Assembly: GCF_014836325.1 (NCBI RefSeq) | Contig: NZ_JACSQZ010000001.1 | Location: 1 to 64,000, forward strand | Reading direction: 5' to 3' | DNA from: Clostridium gallinarum | GTDB lineage: Bacteria > Bacillota > Clostridia > Clostridiales > Clostridiaceae | DNA length: 64,000 nucleotides | Part shown: positions 17,960 to 26,801 of the stretch, in pieces | Position numbering within the stretch: the stretch's first letter is position 1 | Layout of the letters: each line of letters begins with the position of its first letter | Translations under genes and position numbers: made by a program | The notes under the pieces: model-generated | Database searches by the model: none | The model's input: only the letters and a program-made list of their open reading frames with translations | What the model was told of the DNA's origin: nothing

Positions 17960-18718
17960 TTAATATAATACTTTTACATTGCTCTCACTTAATTTTTTTA
18001 AAATCTCTTCATTAGGTTTTATATCTGTTATTATATATTCAATGTCTTTTATATCACAAAATTTATAGGATCCGTCCTTATAAAACTTTTCGTTATCCCC
18101 TACTAAATAAGTAAATTTACTAGATTTTATAATAGCTTTTTTAGTTTCAGCTTCTTCTAAATCGAAATTACTTATAAAATTATCCTCTATATTTATTCCC
18201 CCAGCCCCTATAAAAGCTTTATCTATTTTAAATTTACTTATTTCCTCAATAGAAAAAGCTCCAACAGTTCCACCAAGTTTTTTATTGTAGGTTCCACCTA
18301 TTTGAATTACATTTACATTGTCATTGTGATCAAAATCCATGGCTATTCTATTCATATTAGTTATTAAAGTCATTTTTTTATTAAAATTTCTCATCATATT
18401 TGAAACCATATAATTAGTACTAGAAATATCTAAAAATACAACATCATTTTCTTCTATTTCATTAAGAACAATTTCAGCTATTATTTGTTTTTCATCTAAA
18501 TTTTGTATAACCCTAGATGAAGTTCCTTCATCATGAACTATCTTTCTTTCTAATATTGCTCCACCATAGGTCCTCTTTATATTGGTATACTTTTCAAGCT
18601 TACTTAAATCCTTACGTATCATTCCCTCAGATACATTAAATCTTTCACTTAAATCTTTAACTTTAACTTTACCCTCTCTTTTTAGCAAATCTAATATATC
18701 CTCAAGCCTCTCTTCCAT
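17960..18718 (-). CDS. DeoR/GlpR-family transcriptional regulator
   Basis: About 252 residues. The winged helix LLKREGKVKVKDLSERFNVSEGMIRKDLSKLEKYTNIKR... is followed by GGAI. The sensor domain has VVFLDISSTNYMVSNMM in place of the usual DxGTT motif, so phosphate binding may differ from classic members. I prefer the ATG at 18718; a GTG at 18724 is six bases from an AGAGGTG site and is equally possible. It is cotranscribed with the HAD phosphatase downstream and probably regulates the pair. Confidence 0.85.
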   Translation of the reverse strand: MEERLEDILDLLKREGKVKVKDLSERFNVSEGMIRKDLSKLEKYTNIKRTYGGAILERKIVHDEGTSSRVIQNLDEKQIIAEIVLNEIEENDVVFLDISSTNYMVSNMMRNFNKKMTLITNMNRIAMDFDHNDNVNVIQIGGTYNKKLGGTVGAFSIEEISKFKIDKAFIGAGGINIEDNFISNFDLEEAETKKAIIKSSKFTYLVGDNEKFYKDGSYKFCDIKDIEYIITDIKPNEEILKKLSESNVKVLY

Positions 18719-18827
18719 AAACACAAACAACACCTCTTTATTATCAATTATTATCATTTGTTATCGTTTATTATCATTTTATACTTATTTCTATAATTAA
18801 TCAATAATTAACTTAACTATTATTATA

Positions 18828-18930
18828 AAAAAGAGATAAACATTATATTCCTTGCTCCGTCGCATGCGCTCTAAGGCAACCTCATACAATGTTTATCTCT
18901 TCTCAAACTGAAGGAAGGAAATTATAAAAA
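18828..18930 (-). repeat. Dispersed intergenic element, alternative-arm copy B1
   Basis: Read on minus: head TATAATTTCCTTCCTTCAGT (about 18907-18926), arm GATAAACATTGTATGA, then the core GCGCATGCGACGGAGCAAGG, return arm ATATAATGTTTATC, ending in TTTTTT near 18828. The head and core match copy 1, while both arms are different and still complementary. It lies upstream of the DeoR gene in a 327-base gene-free stretch that also contains a second, plus-strand head at 18988. Confidence 0.7.
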
Positions 18931-18987
18931 CTCTACCTCTTACACTACGAATTTTGCTACTCTCATGAAGTTATCCACATATTTGTT

Positions 18988-19042
18988 ATTATAATTTCCT
19001 AAAGAATAAAAATACCGCATAATTTAAAAATGCGGTATTTTT
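18988..19042. terminator. Terminator of the efflux operon with adjacent repeat head
   Basis: AAAATACCGCAT / ATGCGGTATTTTT (19009-19042) is a strong stem that terminates the minus-strand ABC operon. It is preceded on plus by TATTATAATTTCC (18988-18999), a head box of the dispersed element. Nearly the same ATACCGCAT hairpin is found again at 22739-22775. Confidence 0.7.
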
Positions 19043-19084
19043 ATTGACTATATTTATTTATCTATTAGTATTCTCATAATAGTA

Positions 19085-20371
19085 TTACTCATATCTTAAT
19101 GCATCGATAGGATTTAATTTTGCTGCCTTCCTTGCTGGATAGTATCCAAAGAACACACCAATTGACATACAAAATCCAACTGCAATTAATATTGATGCTA
19201 AATTAGGCTTTGCACTATATCCCATTAATTTAGCTCCTATTGATCCAAAGAAAATCCCTATTAATATACCTATAATTCCTCCAATTATACATATAATTAT
19301 AGATTCAATAATAAATTGTATTAATATTACAAAATTACTTGCTCCTAATGCTTTACGTATACCAATTTCCTTAGTTCTTTCAGTTATTGAAACCATCATT
19401 ATATTCATAACTCCAATTCCACCAACTAATAAAGAAATTGCAGCAACTGCACTAATGGCTAATTTAACACTGTTAATTATCTTATTTGCTGCCTTAATCA
19501 TAGATTCCATACTATAAGCAACTGGAACTATATATTCATTTTTCTTATATTCTTCCTCAAAAAATCTATTGGTCTTAAATACTATATCCTCTACATCAAC
19601 CTCATTGTTAGGAAGAACTTTAAAACTACTATATCCATTTAATTTATTATTAAGCTTTTTAACTACTGAAATAGGCATATATAAACTTGTTGATATTTCT
19701 TCATTGCTTGAATAATATCCTAAAGTAGCACTTTTATCAAATTCATAAATTCCACAAATATATACTCTAACAATATTATCGTTAATTGTAATTTCAAAGC
19801 TTTTTCCTAAAGCCTCTTCATTTGTATATTCTTTACCAAAGTACTTATCTACAAACATATCACTAACTACAGCAATACATCTAAATTCATTTATATCCTT
19901 AGAATAAAAAAATCTTCCTGTTAGCAAGTTAATATTTTCTACCTTAAAATATCCATCATTTACACCTAAGATTTCTATACTTGCTTTATTCTTTCCATTA
20001 ACTAAATTATTACTACCTCCATTTTCAGAAATAGATATACCTATTATTTCATTGCCTAACTCTGTTTTATATTTATCTAGCATTTCATCTGTAATATTAT
20101 CTTTTTCTGTAGGTTCTACATACTCAAACTCTTCTATTATTTCCGATTCATCTTCTATTTGACTACTTTTCTGCTCTAAATTAACACTTATATTTCTAGC
20201 ACCCATTCCAGATACTTCCCCAGTTATAGAACTCGCTAAGGAATCTCCAATTGTCACAATTGTTATTACTGAAGATATTCCAATTATTATTCCGAGCATA
20301 GTTAATATTGAACGTAACTTATTTCCTAATAAGCTAACCATAGCTAATTTAATATTCTCCAATAATCCCAC
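19085..20371 (-). CDS. MacB/FtsX-type ABC transporter permease
   Basis: A 428-residue permease with one N-terminal membrane helix, a large external MacB_PCD-like domain (about 45-300), and three C-terminal helices. The opening MVSLLGNKLRSILTMLGIIIGISSVI and the cytoplasmic loop SITERTKEIGIRKALGA are diagnostic. The C-terminus has YYPARKAAKLNPIDALRYE. It works with the ATPase and membrane-fusion protein upstream, probably to export a peptide, lipid or antimicrobial. It overlaps the ATPase gene by 23 bases. Confidence 0.92.
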   Translation of the reverse strand: MGLLENIKLAMVSLLGNKLRSILTMLGIIIGISSVITIVTIGDSLASSITGEVSGMGARNISVNLEQKSSQIEDESEIIEEFEYVEPTEKDNITDEMLDKYKTELGNEIIGISISENGGSNNLVNGKNKASIEILGVNDGYFKVENINLLTGRFFYSKDINEFRCIAVVSDMFVDKYFGKEYTNEEALGKSFEITINDNIVRVYICGIYEFDKSATLGYYSSNEEISTSLYMPISVVKKLNNKLNGYSSFKVLPNNEVDVEDIVFKTNRFFEEEYKKNEYIVPVAYSMESMIKAANKIINSVKLAISAVAAISLLVGGIGVMNIMMVSITERTKEIGIRKALGASNFVILIQFIIESIIICIIGGIIGILIGIFFGSIGAKLMGYSAKPNLASILIAVGFCMSIGVFFGYYPARKAAKLNPIDALRYE

Positions 20372-21086
20372 TAGCCTTCCCCCCTTTTCTATCTCCTATA
20401 ACTTGTCCATCTTTTATAGTAATTATTCTAGGACATTCTTCTGCTAACTCCTTACTATGAGTTATAAGAATTATAGTCTTTTTTTGCTTTTTATTTAATT
20501 CATGAAAAATATCCATAACCATACGGCTTGTTTCACTATCTAAAGCTCCTGTTGGTTCATCTGCAAGAATTATTGAAGGATTATTAGCTAAACTTCTAGC
20601 TATAGCTACTCTTTGCTTTTGACCTCCTGAAAGTTCATTTGGTTTATGATTATATCTATCAGCCATTCCTACTTTTTCAAGAAGCTTCATAGCTCTCTCA
20701 GTACGAGTTTTACCACCTATCCCTGCATATAACATTGGTAGTTCTACATTTTTTAAAGCAGAAGTTCTTCCTATTAGATTAAAATTTTGAAATACAAAGC
20801 CTATTTTTTCATTTCTTATACTATTCATTTCTTTTTCTGTGGCATTTTTTATATTAATACCATCTAAGTAGTACTCTCCCTCAGTTGCCTTATCTAAAAC
20901 TCCAATAATATTCATTAAAGTAGATTTTCCTGACCCAGATTCACCTACTATAGCAACAAATTCCCCTTCATATATTTTTAAATTAATACCATGAAGAATT
21001 TCTAGCTCATTAGGTTGTCCTATATAATACTTCTTAATAATATCCTTCATTTCAATAAGGGGTTTATTATATTTTGAATCACCCAT
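20349..21086 (-). CDS. MacB/LolD-type ABC transporter ATPase
   Basis: A 245-residue ATPase with Walker A GESGSGKST, Q-loop FVFQNFNL, signature LSGGQKQRVAIARSL, Walker B IILADEPTGALD and the H-loop LITHSKE. The LIxMKDIIKKYYIG opening and the FNLIGRTSALKNVELPMLYA segment are typical of the MacB/LolD/YknY group. It starts two bases after the stop of the adaptor gene and overlaps the permease. The C-terminal tail is Gly/Lys-rich. Confidence 0.93.
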   Translation of the reverse strand: MGDSKYNKPLIEMKDIIKKYYIGQPNELEILHGINLKIYEGEFVAIVGESGSGKSTLMNIIGVLDKATEGEYYLDGINIKNATEKEMNSIRNEKIGFVFQNFNLIGRTSALKNVELPMLYAGIGGKTRTERAMKLLEKVGMADRYNHKPNELSGGQKQRVAIARSLANNPSIILADEPTGALDSETSRMVMDIFHELNKKQKKTIILITHSKELAEECPRIITIKDGQVIGDRKGGKASGIIGEY

Positions 21087-21088
21087 CT

Positions 21089-22648
21089 TTAATTCCCCCC
21101 ATTACTGTAGCTGTTATCTAACTCACTATCATATGAATTAATATCAGCTTCTATCTCCATACCTTCCTTTATATTATCTCCACTAATCTCAACATAATAA
21201 TCATTTTTTTCTCCAATAATAACTGGTACTTCTATCATCTCACCATTATCTTCTTTTAATAATACTTTTGGATTAGTATCTATATCCTTTATGGAATCAA
21301 TAGGAGCTAAGATTACATTTTCTTTACTAGAAATTATTATTTCTGCCTTTGCATTAGTTCCAATAAATAGTCCTGATCCATTATTTATAGATATATCTGC
21401 TGAAAATCCACCTTTATCATCGCTACTTGCTATTGGGGATATACTTATAAGTTCACCGTCAACTTTATCAAGTAATGCATCACTGCTTATCTTAACTTTC
21501 ATACCTGTATTGAGCTTCTTTATATCATATTCTGGTATATTGACTTCAAGTATAAGATTTTCTGTAGATTGAATAGTCCCAATTATACCTTCTGCCATAC
21601 TTCCAACATTAACCTTAAGCTCTGTTATTTTCCCACTAGTTTCAGCTTTTAAAACTGTTTTACTTAAATTTTCTTTAAGCTCCTTTAATTCCTCATTATC
21701 ATTAAGCTTTTGTATTTGACTATTAAGGTCATTCATATTAGTTTTTATATTATCTATTTCCACATCACTTGCATTAGCTGAAGCTATACTATTAGATATT
21801 GCTTCATCATATTGATTCTTAGCTTCATCTCTTAATGAAACTTTTTCATTATATGTTGCTAAAGACTCATTGTAATTATTGCTTATATTATCATAATCAT
21901 AAAGCGCTTTTGCTTCATTTAATTCTTCTTCTTTTTGTTCTAAAACACTACTAGCCTCTATGTATTTTTTATATTCCTCTGAATTAACTTTTCCACCTGA
22001 TTTTATCCATTCTTCATAATATTTTTTCTTAGCTAACTCTGCATTGTCACGACTAGCTTGTTTATCTTTTAGCCCATTAATCATAATATTATATGTATTT
22101 TTTATACTATTAAAAGTAACCTCATAGCTATTTAATTCAGCATTAGCATTATTTAATTTATTTTCTGCTTCTTCAATTAATTTATTTTGTTTTTTTGAAT
22201 TTTCATCTTTTGCACTTTTTAATATTTCTAATTGATTAGAAAGCTTATTGTAATTATCTTGTAATGATTTTTTTTCTTCTTCTATGCTCTTACTTTTACT
22301 CTCTATCTCCTTAACAATATTACTATCATCTAAAACACAAATAATATCCCCAGCCTTTACTGTATCCCCAACTTTTACATTAATACTCTTAACTTTTGCT
22401 GCAATAGTTGATGATACATTAGAAACTTCTCCACTCTTAATTTTCCCACTAACTATTACAGAATTATTAATTTCTCCCTTTTGAAGTTTAACAATCCTTT
22501 CAGACATTTCAAAATTATAATCTTGTGAACTAGTATCTCTATTAAAATTCCTTAATATTAAAGCACTTCCTAAAACAAATAATGTACTTACTATAACTAC
22601 TTTTTTCTTATTTTTTAGCATTAAATTTTTTAATCCACGCTTTTTCAT
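21089..22648 (-). CDS. Efflux adaptor (HlyD/MacA-like membrane-fusion protein)
   Basis: About 519 residues from the ATG at 22648, which has GGGGAG eight bases upstream; an earlier start lacks a site. There is one N-terminal membrane helix (about 15-33). A split biotinyl-lipoyl domain lies on both sides of a long coiled coil (about 115-330, rich in Lys, Glu, Asn) with beta-barrel segments after it. Both lipoyl halves are visible: SGKIKSGEVSNV...VKSINVKVGDTVKAGDIIC and KTVLKAETSGKITELKVNVG. It links the permease to the cell surface. The coiled coil is longer than in YknX-type proteins. Confidence 0.88.
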   Translation of the reverse strand: MKKRGLKNLMLKNKKKVVIVSTLFVLGSALILRNFNRDTSSQDYNFEMSERIVKLQKGEINNSVIVSGKIKSGEVSNVSSTIAAKVKSINVKVGDTVKAGDIICVLDDSNIVKEIESKSKSIEEEKKSLQDNYNKLSNQLEILKSAKDENSKKQNKLIEEAENKLNNANAELNSYEVTFNSIKNTYNIMINGLKDKQASRDNAELAKKKYYEEWIKSGGKVNSEEYKKYIEASSVLEQKEEELNEAKALYDYDNISNNYNESLATYNEKVSLRDEAKNQYDEAISNSIASANASDVEIDNIKTNMNDLNSQIQKLNDNEELKELKENLSKTVLKAETSGKITELKVNVGSMAEGIIGTIQSTENLILEVNIPEYDIKKLNTGMKVKISSDALLDKVDGELISISPIASSDDKGGFSADISINNGSGLFIGTNAKAEIIISSKENVILAPIDSIKDIDTNPKVLLKEDNGEMIEVPVIIGEKNDYYVEISGDNIKEGMEIEADINSYDSELDNSYSNGGN

Positions 22649-22674
22649 ATTTTCTTCTCCCCATTTCATCTAAT

Positions 22675-22702
22675 AATTATATTGTAATTATACAATATAA
22701 TT
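22675..22702. promoter_or_regulatory. Perfect palindrome over the efflux operon promoter
   Basis: AATTATATTGTA-ATTA-TACAATATAATT has two perfect 12-base arms. On minus its centre reads TATAAT, a -10 element about 38 bases before the efflux adaptor start; a -35 match is weak. This is a likely repressor operator. The regulator is not encoded next to it. Confidence 0.5.
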
Positions 22703-22738
22703 ATAAATTATTAACATATTATTAATATTTTTTCAAAA

Positions 22739-22775
22739 AAAATACCGCATATCATATAAAATATGCGGCATTTTT
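22739..22775 (-). terminator. Terminator after the CPBP protease gene
   Basis: ATACCGCATAT / ATATGCGGCAT stem with A- and T-runs on either side. It falls between the protease stop and the efflux promoter. Confidence 0.75.
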
Positions 22776-22822
22776 AATATAAATATTACTGTTACATTTT
22801 AATTCATTAGATTAATCTAATG

Positions 22823-23716
22823 TCAATTTAAATTGTTAAAATTCTCAAAATCAATTACAGTATCTTTACTTTTAGAATTTTTGCTATTTAATATTATTAA
22901 GAAAACTGTTATTCCAATAATTCCAACTAAGGTAAATGCAATGTAAATTAATATATTTCCAAAATAATTTCCAAGTATATATGGTGCCATTGTTGCAACT
23001 AAATTATTGGTCATATGCATAATAATAGCTGGCCATAAGGATTTTGTTTTATACGTAACATATCCAAAAATAACTCCTAAAAGTGTTGCATATGATCCTT
23101 GTATTAAGTTTCCATGAAAAACTCCAAATAAAATAGCTTGAATAATAATTGTCCATCTTACTGATATTTTTCTATTTAAGGTGTTGTATACAACTCCTCT
23201 AAATAAAAATTCCTCTGCTATTGGTGCTACTATTCCTACAGTAATTATTGAAAGTATTATACTACCTTGACTAAGCGGAGATAAAATTTCATTCATATAC
23301 TCAAATTGGCTATAAAAAATTCCTGATTCTTCAACTAAACTTAATGCTCCTGCATTAAATAACCAACATGAAGCTCCTAAAATAATTGCAAATAAAATAT
23401 TAATATTACTTGTTTTTATTAACTGTAGATCTCTCTTGTAATTTCTTTTCTTTATTTTATAAATTAAAATCAAAGTAAATATTGTTACTATTGATGAGAT
23501 TAATAAAAATACATTAGTTAAACCTGCTGTAAAAGTAACTAAATTATCAAGATTATCTTCAAATAGATTTGCTCCATTAGTACTCTTTGAAACTTCTTTT
23601 ACTACATAATAAATTCCAACACCTATACCTCCTATAATAGATATAACTAACTGAATACCTACTGTTAACAATAGATATCCTATAGCTGCAAAAAATGCTT
23701 TTAATTTCTCCTTCAT
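22823..23716 (-). CDS. CPBP-family intramembrane metalloprotease
   Basis: A 297-residue protein with about eight membrane spans. The CPBP/CaaX-protease motifs are in order: EEFLFRGVVYNTL (EExxxR), FGVFHGNLIQG (FxxxH) and IIMHMTNNLVA (HxxxN). Members cleave prenylated or membrane peptides or protect cells from their own bacteriocins. AAGGAGAG precedes the ATG. It stands as a single gene upstream of the efflux operon, which may reflect a shared envelope-defence role, but nothing proves that. Confidence 0.88.
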   Translation of the reverse strand: MKEKLKAFFAAIGYLLLTVGIQLVISIIGGIGVGIYYVVKEVSKSTNGANLFEDNLDNLVTFTAGLTNVFLLISSIVTIFTLILIYKIKKRNYKRDLQLIKTSNINILFAIILGASCWLFNAGALSLVEESGIFYSQFEYMNEILSPLSQGSIILSIITVGIVAPIAEEFLFRGVVYNTLNRKISVRWTIIIQAILFGVFHGNLIQGSYATLLGVIFGYVTYKTKSLWPAIIMHMTNNLVATMAPYILGNYFGNILIYIAFTLVGIIGITVFLIILNSKNSKSKDTVIDFENFNNLN

Positions 23717-24018
23717 ATAACTCTCCTTTAAATTAATAAATCCTCTAATTAATTATACACCTTTTTTATATCATATTCCATATTATGTAATTTATTATAT
23801 ATTTTATTCATTCTCTTCATAAATCTCTTAAAATTTCAAGAAAAATAACTTATTAATGAAAGTTTTTTTATAAATATTTATAAAATACAGCTTTTACCTT
23901 AGTTATGACTTTATTTTTTCCTAACCTTAGTTTAAAATTATATATACGAACTTAAGCAATGGTAATTATATGATAGAACTAAAATTTTATTTTGATTTAT
24001 CTATATTTTTATGATACC

Positions 24019-24047
24019 TTGATTTAAAAGTAAATAAATAGTATATA
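24019..24047 (+). promoter_or_regulatory. Candidate glnS promoter
   Basis: TTGATT (24019-24024), 17 bases, TATATA (24042-24047), about 46 bases upstream of the glnS ATG. I found no T-box in the 23717-24093 gap, in contrast to gltX. The rest of that gap is plain AT-rich DNA. Confidence 0.5.
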
Positions 24048-24093
24048 ACTATATATAACAATAAAAGATAATTTGTATAGGAGAGGTTTGCAT

Positions 24094-25758
24094 ATGTCAA
24101 ATGAAAACATGTCATCTAATTTTATTAGAAATATAATTATTGAAGATTTAGAAAACAAAAAACATGATGAAATAATAACTCGTTTCCCGCCTGAACCAAA
24201 TGGATATCTACATATTGGTCATGCTAAATCTATAGTTTTAAACTCTGGACTTGCAGAAGAATTTAAAGGTAAATTTAATTTAAGATTCGACGATACTAAT
24301 CCAACTAAAGAGGATACTGAGTATGTTGAATCAATTAAAGAAGATGTTAAATGGCTTGGAGGAAACTGGGATAACATCTATTTCGCTTCTGATTATTTCG
24401 ATATAATGTATGATAAAGCAAAACTTTTAATAAAAAAGGGATTAGCATATGTTTGTGAATTAACTCCAGAAGAAATAAGAGAATATAGAGGAACTTTAAC
24501 TGAACCTGGAAAAGAAAGTCCTTATAGAAATAGATCTGTTGAAGAAAACCTTGATTTATTAGAAAGAATGAAAAATGGTGAGTTTGAAGATGGTTCTAAG
24601 GTTTTAAGAGCTAAAATTGATATGTCCTCTCCTAATATAAATATGAGAGATCCTATTATCTACAGAATTGCTCATGCAACTCATCATAACACTGGAGATA
24701 AGTGGTGCATTTATCCTATGTACGATTTTGCTCATCCACTTGAAGATGCTATTGAAGGAATAACTCACTCAATTTGTACTTTAGAATTTGAAGATCATAG
24801 ACCTCTTTACGATTGGTTTGTAAGAGAATGTGAAATGGAAAGCACTCCAAGACAAATTGAATTTGCTAGACTTAACATGACTAATACAGTTATGAGTAAG
24901 AGAAAGCTTAAACAATTAGTTGATGAAAATATAGTTGATGGATGGGATGATCCAAGAATGCCTACAGTATCTGGATTAAGAAGAAGAGGATATACTCCTG
25001 AGGCTATTAGAAACTTCTGCATGGCTATTGGAGTATCAAAAGCTAACTCTTTAGTAGACTCTCAAATGCTTGAGTATTTTATAAGAGAAGATTTACAACT
25101 AAAAGCTAATGCAGCTATGGCTGTTATTAAACCTTTAAAAGTTGTAATTACTAACTATCCAGAAGGTCAAACTGAAATGCTAACAGTTTCAAACAATGCA
25201 AAAAATGAAGCTGCTGGTACAAGAGAAGTTCCATTCTCAAGAGAAATTTATATAGAGCAAGACGACTTCATGGAAGTTCCTGTTAAGAAATACTTTAGAT
25301 TATTCCCGGGAAATGAAGTAAGATTAATGGGTGCTTACTTTATTACATGTAATGATGTAATTAAAGATGAAAATGGAAATGTAGTTGAATTACACTGTAC
25401 TTATGATCCTGAAACTAAGAGTGGTTCTGGATTTACTGGAAGAAAAGTTAAAGGAACTATTCACTGGGTAGATGCTAAAAATGCAAGACCTGCTGAATTT
25501 AGACTTTATGAACCTTTAATATTAGATGATGCTCCTGAAAATGAAGGTAAGCATTTCTTAGATCAAATAAATCCTAACTCATTAGAAGTTTTAGAAGGAT
25601 TTATTGAAGACACTACTGCTAAAGTAGCAAAACCACAAGATAAATTCCAACTTGTAAGAAATGGTTTCTTTAATGTTGATCCTAAAAATACTACTGAAGA
25701 TAAATTAGTATTCAATAGAATAGTTTCATTAAAGAGCTCGTTTAAGATTAATAATTAA
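24094..25758 (+). CDS. glnS: Glutaminyl-tRNA synthetase
   Basis: A 554-residue class I synthetase. The HIGH motif is in [15 protein letters not shown] (about residue 40), KMSKS appears as [10 protein letters not shown], and the C-terminal anticodon-binding beta-barrels end near [11 protein letters not shown]. It charges tRNA-Gln directly. The start is ATG 24094, preceded seven bases upstream by AGGAGAGG; a reading frame open from 24073 has no site. The presence of glnS alongside gltX shows that Gln-tRNA need not depend on the amidotransferase route. Confidence 0.97.
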   Translation: MSNENMSSNFIRNIIIEDLENKKHDEIITRFPPEPNGYLHIGHAKSIVLNSGLAEEFKGKFNLRFDDTNPTKEDTEYVESIKEDVKWLGGNWDNIYFASDYFDIMYDKAKLLIKKGLAYVCELTPEEIREYRGTLTEPGKESPYRNRSVEENLDLLERMKNGEFEDGSKVLRAKIDMSSPNINMRDPIIYRIAHATHHNTGDKWCIYPMYDFAHPLEDAIEGITHSICTLEFEDHRPLYDWFVRECEMESTPRQIEFARLNMTNTVMSKRKLKQLVDENIVDGWDDPRMPTVSGLRRRGYTPEAIRNFCMAIGVSKANSLVDSQMLEYFIREDLQLKANAAMAVIKPLKVVITNYPEGQTEMLTVSNNAKNEAAGTREVPFSREIYIEQDDFMEVPVKKYFRLFPGNEVRLMGAYFITCNDVIKDENGNVVELHCTYDPETKSGSGFTGRKVKGTIHWVDAKNARPAEFRLYEPLILDDAPENEGKHFLDQINPNSLEVLEGFIEDTTAKVAKPQDKFQLVRNGFFNVDPKNTTEDKLVFNRIVSLKSSFKINN

Positions 25759-25764
25759 TAATTT

Positions 25765-25863
25765 AAAAATAGATAAACATTATATTCCTTGTTCCGTCGC
25801 ATGCGCTCCAAGTCACCGTCATACAATGTTTATCTATTTACAAACTTAATAAATTAAATTATA
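25765..25863 (-). repeat. Dispersed intergenic element, alternative-arm copy B2
   Basis: Read on minus: head TATAATTTAATTTATTAAGT then TTG, arm ATAGATAAACATTGTATGA, core CGGTGACTTGGAGCGCATGC then GACGGAACAAGG, return arm ATATAATGTTTATCTATTT. Arms match B1 at 18828. It directly follows glnS and is probably its terminator on plus (AATAGATAAACATT...AATGTTTATCTATTT). Confidence 0.7.
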
Positions 25864-25898
25864 AACTATTAAGGAGATGTTTTTACAGCTCCTTATTT

Positions 25899-25997
25899 TT
25901 ATAATATTTAACATTAAGTTTGAAAGTGTTAAAATATCATATCAAGGTGACTTGGAGCTTGCGACGAAACCTGGATATGATATTTTAATACTTTTTA
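25899..25997 (+). repeat. Dispersed intergenic element, copy 3
   Basis: Plus strand: TATAATATTTAACATTAAGT then TTG head, arm AAAGTGTTAAAATATCATAT, core CAAGGTGACTTGGAGCTTGC then GACGAAACCTGG, return arm ATATGATATTTTAATACTTT. It is head to head with copy B2, their heads being 35 bases apart. Between them TAAGGAG/CTCCTTA forms another small hairpin. Confidence 0.7.
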
Positions 25998-26086
25998 TAC
26001 TAACTAGTCGAATTTATATTGAAATTTTTTAGATAAAGGTATAAAATGTTTATGTATTTTGACACTTTACATAATAGGAGGCATTT

Positions 26087-26689
26087 ATGAATAATTTTAC
26101 AACTATTTTAATGTTAACAGTTGTTGGTGGGCTTATAGGATGGATAACTAATATACTTGCTATAAAGCTTTTATTTAGACCAATTACCCCAATTAAAATC
26201 CCTGTTTTAAACATAGAAATTCTAGGCTTAATTCCTAAGAGAAAAAATGAAATAGCTGCTAATATAGGTGAAGTTATTTCTACTGAATTACTTTCAATGG
26301 ACGACATCCTAAACCAAGCCTTAAATAATTCAAATGGTGAAAATTTAAATTCTTATATAATCGAAAAAATTAAAAATATAATAAATGAAAAACTAAATAT
26401 TATACCAATGCCATTTAGAATGATGGCTGCTCCATATATTGATGAAATTTTAAATAAAGAAGTTCCTAGTGCCATTGATGAAATTAGTGCTGATTTATTA
26501 GTTAAAGCTAAAGAAAATGTTAATATTCAAAATATTGTTGAAGAGAAAATTAATGAATTAGATTTAGAAAAGTTAGAAGATATAATAATTAAGGTTGCTA
26601 AAAAAGAACTAAAACACATAGAAATTCTAGGACTTGTCCTTGGAGCTATAATAGGAGTTCTTCAAGGAATTTTAGTTATATTCCTTTAA
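26087..26689 (+). CDS. DUF445-family membrane protein
   Basis: A 200-residue protein with an N-terminal membrane helix, TVVGGLIGWITNILAIKLLFRP. This is the DUF445 (YheB/YtwI-like) opening, followed by PKRKNEIAANIGEVISTELLS. The middle is a helical, charged region, and a second membrane helix is at the C-terminus (LGAIIGVLQGILVIFL). AGGAGG lies six bases upstream of the ATG. The family is uncharacterised; in spore-formers some members affect the envelope. It is shorter than many relatives (about 380), resembling the compact clostridial form. Confidence 0.8.
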   Translation: MNNFTTILMLTVVGGLIGWITNILAIKLLFRPITPIKIPVLNIEILGLIPKRKNEIAANIGEVISTELLSMDDILNQALNNSNGENLNSYIIEKIKNIINEKLNIIPMPFRMMAAPYIDEILNKEVPSAIDEISADLLVKAKENVNIQNIVEEKINELDLEKLEDIIIKVAKKELKHIEILGLVLGAIIGVLQGILVIFL

Positions 26690-26762
26690 CAACATCACTA
26701 TTAAAATATTACTTTTTTCTATAATTATATTTAATACCTCCAAATTGAAGGAAGGAAATTAT

Positions 26763-26798
26763 AAAAAAGAAATTCAGCACTAGCCGAATTTCTTTTTT
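26763..26798. terminator. Bidirectional terminator
   Basis: AAAAAAGAAATTC / GAATTTCTTTTTT with a ten-base loop. It separates the convergent DUF445 and alpha-galactosidase genes. A minus-strand head box of the dispersed repeat (GGAAATTATA at about 26754) abuts it. Confidence 0.75.
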
Positions 26799-26801
26799 AT
26801 A

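Noticed and set aside
19085-22648. Bacteriocin or lantibiotic immunity cluster around the MacAB-like operon and CPBP protease
   Set aside because: No precursor peptide, modification enzyme or dedicated peptidase gene is found in the surrounding gaps.
23717-24093. T-box leader upstream of glnS
   Set aside because: No T-box sequence (GGTGGNACCGCG-like) or terminator hairpin in the leader.
1200-26000. CRISPR-like array from the repeated intergenic units
   Set aside because: Units are far apart, on both strands, and have no regular spacers; no cas genes are present.
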